Source: Candidatus Vogelbacteria bacterium CG22_combo_CG10-13_8_21_14_all_37_9 (lineage in GTDB: Bacteria; Patescibacteriota; Minisyncoccia; Phycocordibacterales; XYD1-FULL-46-19). From it: a stretch of DNA of 8,801 nucleotides. Position numbers and translations under genes: made by a program. Every line of letters starts with the position of its first letter. The first letter of the stretch is position 1. The stretch lies in contig PCSX01000011.1 in assembly GCA_002772495.1 (NCBI GenBank), positions 1 through 8,801 on the forward strand, read 5' to 3'. Under the pieces are notes generated by a model. The model had not been told where the DNA came from and searched no databases. It saw only the letters and a list, made by a program, of their open reading frames with translations. Positions 5,261 through 8,801 of the stretch are shown one piece after another.

Positions 5261-6124
5261 CTATTGCCGAGCAAACAACTTAATTTTAGCCGTAATCAAA
5301 GCAGTCATGGCTTCGACAGCTCCAGCACTCAATTTATAAGATGCCACTTCATTAGATAAAGCCTTTAAATCTTTAAGTAAATTATCTCTCCAAGCCAGCC
5401 GAATCTCGGTATTTAAATGAATAATACTAACTCCAGCTTTGATCGCTCCCTCTAAATCAGCTATCGAATTACCCGAAGCGCCATGTAAAACCAGAGGCCG
5501 ACCAATAGCTAAACTAATATCTTTAATTCGATCTAAATCTAATTTTGGTTCTCCCGTACTAACGATGCCGTGGATATTGCCAACTGCCGGAGCTAAAAAA
5601 TCAATACCAGTTTCGTCAACCAAGCGTTTAGCATCAACTGTGGTAGTCAAACTAAGACCACTAACAGCCGCTCCTTCAGGCACCGCAGTCAAAACTTCAG
5701 ATGAATGACCAATAAAACCCAACTCTCCTTCAATTAAAACATTAGGGTAAGAAGCTCGAACCAAATCAATCAAGGCTTTAGTTTCAATAATATTTTGCTC
5801 TAAAGACACTTCTCCACGATCAAAAGTAATCGAATCAAAACCAGCTTCTAAAGCGACTTTAGCCGATTCTAAACTGTGAACATGATCGGCGTTTAAATAT
5901 AAATCCAAACCAAATTCTTGTTTGGCATTATCGACTAAAGCTCGGGCGGTTTTAGGACCAATAAAATTTCGTTCTCCTTCTGACAAGCCTAAAATCACTG
6001 GCTGAGCGGTCGCCTGAGCTGAAGCGACAATCGCTTTAAAAGTTTCTAGATTAGAAAAATTGAAATGACCAATAGCTCGTTTTTCGGCGTGGGCCTTGAG
6101 AATAGTTTCTTTTAAAGTTATCAT
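5261..6124 (-). CDS. fba: Class II (zinc) fructose-bisphosphate aldolase family protein
   Basis: It probably cleaves or forms fructose 1,6-bisphosphate (from dihydroxyacetone phosphate and glyceraldehyde 3-phosphate) in glycolysis/gluconeogenesis. The class II barrel motifs are in order: GHFNFSNLETFKAIV at 19-33, PVILGLSEGE at 42-51, LNADHVHS at 77-84 with D80 as likely acid/base and H81 as zinc ligand, FDSITFDRGE at 96-105, EGELGFIG at 132-139, VGNIHG at 181-186 with H185, and VLHGASGN at 212-219 with H214, then IIHLNTEIR at 234-242. Length of 287 aa is normal. The same family includes tagatose-bisphosphate aldolases (GatY/KbaY), and sequence alone does not settle the sugar. It is divergent from a PfkB sugar kinase across only 39 bp, which suggests shared control, and lies near transketolase genes. 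Confidence 0.9.
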   Translation of the reverse strand: MITLKETILKAHAEKRAIGHFNFSNLETFKAIVASAQATAQPVILGLSEGERNFIGPKTARALVDNAKQEFGLDLYLNADHVHSLESAKVALEAGFDSITFDRGEVSLEQNIIETKALIDLVRASYPNVLIEGELGFIGHSSEVLTAVPEGAAVSGLSLTTTVDAKRLVDETGIDFLAPAVGNIHGIVSTGEPKLDLDRIKDISLAIGRPLVLHGASGNSIADLEGAIKAGVSIIHLNTEIRLAWRDNLLKDLKALSNEVASYKLSAGAVEAMTALITAKIKLFARQ

Positions 6125-6163
6125 AAGCTCATAAGATTAAAGATTAATTTCTAAAATTATACT
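6125..6163. promoter_or_regulatory. Divergent promoter region between aldolase and PfkB kinase genes
   Basis: Only 39 bp separate the two start codons. On the minus strand TATAAT (6156-6161) could serve the aldolase with a leader of about 25 nt. On the plus strand TAAAAT (6152-6157) or TATACT (6158-6163) abuts the kinase ATG, so that transcript may be leaderless. The two -10 boxes overlap, so the promoters probably exclude or influence one another. Neither has a good -35 box that I can see, and neither gene has a Shine-Dalgarno sequence. Confidence 0.5.
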
Positions 6164-7174
6164 ATGTTCAAGTGGTTAACGAAAGGTAATCAAAAATATG
6201 ATCTCATCGCTATTGGTGATACGGTAATGGATTGTTTTATTCGTCTGGAAGAAGTAACCATTAGTGGATCGGGAAAAGATAAAAAATTGTGTTTAAATTT
6301 TGGCGATAAAATTCCTTATCAATCAGCTACTCTAGTACCAGCCGTGGGCAATAGTGCCAATGCTTCGGTCTCGGCCTCACGACTTGGATTAAAAACAGCC
6401 CTAATTTCTAACCTCGGTGATGATCAAAATGCCGAAATAGTTTTAAATACTTTTCATCAAGAAAAAGTAGGGACCGATTTTATTACCAAACAAAAAAATC
6501 GCCAAACCAATTATCATTATGTCTTATGGTCTGGTGACGATCGAACAATCCTTATTCGCCATGAAGCTTATGATTATATTTTGCCAAACTTTAAAGCCCC
6601 TCGCTGGCTCTACCTTAGTTCTTTAGCCAAAACTACTCTTGATTATCATCAAATGATTGCTGATTATTTAGAAAAAAATCCCGAAGTTAAATTAGCTTTT
6701 CAACCAGGGACTCACCAGATGAATATGGGAACTGAAAAACTGGCTCGAATTTATCAAAGAACTAACATTTTATTTTGTAACAAAGAAGAGGCCGGACGGA
6801 TTTTGAAAAACAACAATCTAGAGATTAATGATTTACTCACCGGTTTGAAAACCCTTGGTCCTAAAATCGTAGTCATTACTGATGGTCGCGCTGGCGCCTA
6901 TTACAGCGATGAAAATAACGATAATTGGTTTCTTCCTATCTGGCCAGACAAAAAGCCTCCTTATGAACGCACTGGCGCCGGCGATGCTTTTGCTTCAACT
7001 ATTGTCTCGGCTTTATGTCTAGGTAAATCTTTAAACGAAGCTTTAAGTTGGGGGCCGATTAATTCAGCTGAAGTCGTCCAGAAAATCGGAGCTCAAGCCG
7101 GGCTCTTAACTCGGGAACAATTATTAAAAAAACTCTCCACTCGAGCAGAAAATTATCAAGCTCGAAAAATCTAG
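6164..7174 (+). CDS. PfkB-family (ribokinase-like) carbohydrate kinase
   Basis: This is an ATP-dependent sugar or nucleoside kinase of the ribokinase superfamily. The N-terminus has the family's first strand, YDLIAIGDTVMD at 12-23. The substrate-binding glycine signature is VGNSANASVSASRLGLKTALISNLGDD, in 61-87. The C-terminal anion-hole and catalytic motif is ERTGAGDAFASTIVSALCLG at 268-287, with D274 as the likely base; the usual VDTTGAGD has lost its first Asp here. NKEEAG at 206-211 and VVITDGRAGAYY at 236-247 also fit. Length of 336 aa is normal. Lying divergent to aldolase and close to transketolase, it may phosphorylate a sugar phosphate (fructose 1- or 6-phosphate), but ribokinase, fructokinase and nucleoside kinase roles remain open. 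It is the only plus-strand gene here. Confidence 0.9.
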   Translation: MFKWLTKGNQKYDLIAIGDTVMDCFIRLEEVTISGSGKDKKLCLNFGDKIPYQSATLVPAVGNSANASVSASRLGLKTALISNLGDDQNAEIVLNTFHQEKVGTDFITKQKNRQTNYHYVLWSGDDRTILIRHEAYDYILPNFKAPRWLYLSSLAKTTLDYHQMIADYLEKNPEVKLAFQPGTHQMNMGTEKLARIYQRTNILFCNKEEAGRILKNNNLEINDLLTGLKTLGPKIVVITDGRAGAYYSDENNDNWFLPIWPDKKPPYERTGAGDAFASTIVSALCLGKSLNEALSWGPINSAEVVQKIGAQAGLLTREQLLKKLSTRAENYQARKI

Positions 7175-7193
7175 TTTTTAGAAATTAAAAACT
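7173..7193 (+). terminator. Weak AU hairpin at the end of the PfkB gene
   Basis: AGTTTTTA and TAAAAACT (8 bp, loop 5 nt) begin within the TAG stop codon of the kinase gene. A T-run is found only loosely downstream (CTTTTTATT from 7204). The stem has two G-C or C-G pairs, so termination would be weak. Confidence 0.35.
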
Positions 7194-7212
7194 TTCATAG
7201 CAACTTTTTATT

Positions 7213-7234
7213 AAGTGTTTTCAAGATAACACTT
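7213..7234. repeat. Inverted repeat in the convergent gap
   Basis: AAGTGTT and AACACTT (7 bp) flank an 8-nt loop. No T-run follows in either direction. It is the second of four dyads in the 186 bp between the two converging genes. Confidence 0.5.
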
Positions 7235-7273
7235 TGACATTAGGGATTGGCGTCATTAAAATCAAATTAACGA

Positions 7274-7311
7274 TTATCACAATCTCGCGCGGCCGCGCGA
7301 GATTGTGATAA
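7274..7311. repeat. Perfect 38-bp palindrome with all-G+C core
   Basis: Nineteen bases on each side of an axis between 7292 and 7293 match without error or spacer. The central 14 bp, CGCGCGGCCGCGCG, are only G and C and include a NotI site; the arms outside are mixed (TTATCACAATCT and its complement). It lies roughly midway between the converging kinase and transketolase genes. As RNA it would be a very stable hairpin in either direction and could stop both genes, but no T-run follows on either strand. Other possibilities are a dimer-binding site or a replication/recombination site. Confidence 0.85.
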
Positions 7312-7316
7312 ATTGC

Positions 7317-7355
7317 TTATTTGATTAGTCAATAATTTTTTTGATAATCAAATAA
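7317..7355. repeat. AT-rich inverted repeat with nested direct repeats after the transketolase gene
   Basis: TTATTTGATTA (7317-7327) and TAATCAAATAA (7345-7355) form an 11-bp stem with a 17-nt loop. The 12-mer AATAATTTTTTT occurs at 7331-7342 and again at 7351-7362, exactly 20 bp apart, the second running into the transketolase stop. On the minus strand the poly-A side comes first, so this is not a standard terminator for that gene; on the plus strand T7 runs follow part of it. Confidence 0.5.
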
Positions 7356-7360
7356 TTTTT

Positions 7361-8356
7361 TTAATTATTTTTCCGTTCAAGCACTTTTTTGACAGCAGTC
7401 ATAATCGCTTCCACTCCCAAATCATAATGTTCAATCAATTCAGCCGGGGTGCCAGTTTGACCAAAACAATCTTTCACTCCGACTAATTCCATCGGCACTG
7501 CTTTATGTTGAACTAAAAACTCGGCCACGGCACCTCCTAAACCACCGGCTTGCTGATGATCTTCAACTGTCACGACAGCGCCTGTTTCCCGAGCCAAATC
7601 ACCAATCGTCTTTGTATCAAGTGGTTTAATCGTGTGATTATTAACAACTAAAACATTGATCCCCTCTTTGGCTAATTTTTTAGCAACCAGTAATGAGTGA
7701 TAAACTAAAGAACCACAAGCTACAATCGTCACCACTGGATTTTCTCCTCGCCATAAAATATTAGCTTGACCAAGAATAAAAGGTGATTCAGGACTAGTCA
7801 ACATTGGCACCTTATCCCGCACCAATCGTAAATAAGTTGGCCCCGACAAAGAAGCTAGAACATGCGTCGCTTTTTTGGCTTCTTCATAATCAGCTACTAC
7901 TACCACGGTCATTCTTGGTAAAACCCGAGTCAAAGCAATATCTTCTAAAGCCTCATGAGAACCACCATCAGGACCAGTTTCCAAACCACTATGAGCACCC
8001 ACTAATTTTACCGGCACATTATTGTAACAAATCGTAGTCCGAATTTGTTCCCAATTTCGACCCGGAGAAAAAACGGCATAAGTCGCTAAGAAAGGAATTT
8101 TTCCCATCGCTGCCAAACCTGAAGCCACACCCGCCAAATTTTGTTCGGCTACTCCCACTTCAAATAAACGTTCCGGAAAACGCTTAGCAAACAAATCTAA
8201 GCGGGTGGAATCACGCAAATCCGCTGATAAAGCGACAATCCGGGAATCTTTTTCCGCTAACTCAACTAAAGCCTCACCAAAACCTTCACGAGTGGTTCTT
8301 TGTTCAACTGCTAAATCAAACAAGTTAGGATTTAATTTTTGGTCTGGATTAAGCAT
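7361..8356 (-). CDS. Transketolase, C-terminal subunit
   Basis: This is the pyrimidine-binding and C-terminal part of a two-subunit transketolase, a thiamine-diphosphate enzyme that moves two-carbon units between sugar phosphates in the non-oxidative pentose phosphate pathway. FEVGVAEQNLAGVASGLA at 65-82 carries the conserved E71 that activates thiamine diphosphate. PFLATYAVFSPGRNWEQIR at 88-106 and GLETGPDGGSHEALEDIALTR at 124-144 (H134) are substrate-site motifs. The C-terminal domain follows (VTIVACGS; INVLVVNNHTIKPLD; VTVEDHQQAGGLGGAVAEF). Length of 331 aa suits the split form; single-chain enzymes are about 620-670 aa. Its ATG lies in the end of the N-subunit gene with an 8-nt overlap (ATGCTTAA), which implies translational coupling and equal supply. 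DXS-like enzymes share this domain, but the motifs fit transketolase better. Confidence 0.94.
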   Translation of the reverse strand: MLNPDQKLNPNLFDLAVEQRTTREGFGEALVELAEKDSRIVALSADLRDSTRLDLFAKRFPERLFEVGVAEQNLAGVASGLAAMGKIPFLATYAVFSPGRNWEQIRTTICYNNVPVKLVGAHSGLETGPDGGSHEALEDIALTRVLPRMTVVVVADYEEAKKATHVLASLSGPTYLRLVRDKVPMLTSPESPFILGQANILWRGENPVVTIVACGSLVYHSLLVAKKLAKEGINVLVVNNHTIKPLDTKTIGDLARETGAVVTVEDHQQAGGLGGAVAEFLVQHKAVPMELVGVKDCFGQTGTPAELIEHYDLGVEAIMTAVKKVLERKNN

Positions 8357-8801
8357 GATGTTTAATTTCGTCTATGGCTTTTGCCCCTTCGACCGGACTA
8401 GGGGCTTTACCATGCCACTCGAATTTACCTTCAAATTCCGCCACACCCTTACCGGGAATAGTTTGAGCAATAATAACCGCTGGTTGAATAAAATTACCTT
8501 TGGCCTGATCAAGGGCTTCCGCTAAACTAGAAAAATCATGGCCATCGGTTTCAAACACTTGCCAATTAAAAGCCCGCCATTTATCGGCCAGAGGTTCAAG
8601 AGGCATCACCACTTCAGTGTCACCACCAATTTGAATATGATTACGATCAATAATCACAATTAAATTGTGGAGTTTTTCTTTACCGGCCATCATCACGGCC
8701 TCCCAGGTAGCTCCACAATCAAGTTCGCCATCAGATAAAATAGCATAAAAATAACGACTGGAAGTTCGGTCAGTATCCAAACGATCAGCCAGAACCATAC
8801 C
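8349..8801 (-). CDS. Transketolase, N-terminal subunit (partial, 3' part only)
   Basis: This is the thiamine-diphosphate-binding partner of the C-subunit just downstream. The open frame continues past the right edge: the Met at 8796-8798 is internal, as the family has GMxLAxRLD here, and a Gly codon precedes it. About 151 residues are visible. The diphosphate/metal motif is ILSDGELDCGATWEA at visible residues 21-35, with Ser replacing the first Gly of the usual GDG but Asp and Gly kept, and the matching IIDRNHIQIGG at 50-60 supplies the Asn. TDGHDFSSLAEAL and PAVIIAQTIPGKGVAEFEGK are also typical, and the chain stops soon after FEWHGKAPS, as N-subunits do. The start and promoter lie outside the window. 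Confidence 0.93.
   Translation of the reverse strand, partial: GMVLADRLDTDRTSSRYFYAILSDGELDCGATWEAVMMAGKEKLHNLIVIIDRNHIQIGGDTEVVMPLEPLADKWRAFNWQVFETDGHDFSSLAEALDQAKGNFIQPAVIIAQTIPGKGVAEFEGKFEWHGKAPSPVEGAKAIDEIKHHA

Noticed and set aside
8205..8525. Plus-strand open frame across the transketolase overlap, and the similar ones at 7804-8037, 5439-5708 and 3421-3606
   Set aside because: Each is antisense to a conserved gene, with low-complexity or odd composition and no promoter or ribosome site of its own.
7361..8801. Transketolase broken by a frameshift
   Set aside because: The two ORFs meet at the natural domain boundary with an ATG/stop overlap, and split two-subunit transketolases are well known.
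1..8801. tRNA, rRNA, insertion sequence, integrase, defence or toxin-antitoxin genes
   Set aside because: I looked in both strands and in all gaps and saw no transposase or nuclease motifs, cloverleaf-like segments or terminal repeats; the gaps are short and explained by promoters and hairpins.

Overview
The window looks like a chromosomal piece from an AT-rich member of the Candidate Phyla Radiation (Patescibacteria). Three things suggest this: a very short elongation factor Ts (153 aa), a transketolase split into two ORFs, and compact housekeeping genes with hardly any Shine-Dalgarno sequences. The assignment is by protein character only; I cannot name the phylum. All ten identifiable genes stop at TAA (7) or TAG (3), none at TGA, and all read through in the standard bacterial code.

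Layout. Nine of the ten identified genes, plus a membrane-protein fragment at the left edge, lie on the minus strand. Reading in the minus direction from the right edge: the C-terminal half of a transketolase N-subunit (cut by the window edge) overlaps the transketolase C-subunit by 8 nt. A 186-bp convergent gap follows, holding four inverted repeats including a perfect 38-bp palindrome with a pure G+C core. The only plus-strand gene, a PfkB-type sugar kinase, lies beyond it, then a divergent class II aldolase after 39 bp. Next come ribosomal protein L25, a secreted coiled-coil lytic transglycosylase, L31, release factor 1, ribosomal protein S2, EF-Ts, and the start of an unidentified single-span membrane protein that runs off the left edge.

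How they fit together. One half is central carbon metabolism: aldolase, sugar kinase and both transketolase subunits, which could join glycolysis to the non-oxidative pentose phosphate pathway. The other half is translation: L25, L31, S2, EF-Ts and RF1, with one cell-wall hydrolase inserted.

The translation half appears to be transcribed mostly as single genes. Hairpin terminators separate several of them. Five genes (L25, the transglycosylase, prfA, rpsB, tsf) have an extended -10 box (TGn followed by TAnnnT). In four of these the box sits only 6 to 12 nt from the ATG, so the mRNAs are probably leaderless or nearly so. In two places the terminator of one gene is physically merged with the promoter of the next. 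I found no obvious undescribed multi-gene system; the most interesting signals are this promoter/terminator architecture, the 38-bp palindrome, the octamer tandem repeat behind prfA, and the coiled-coil/transglycosylase fusion.
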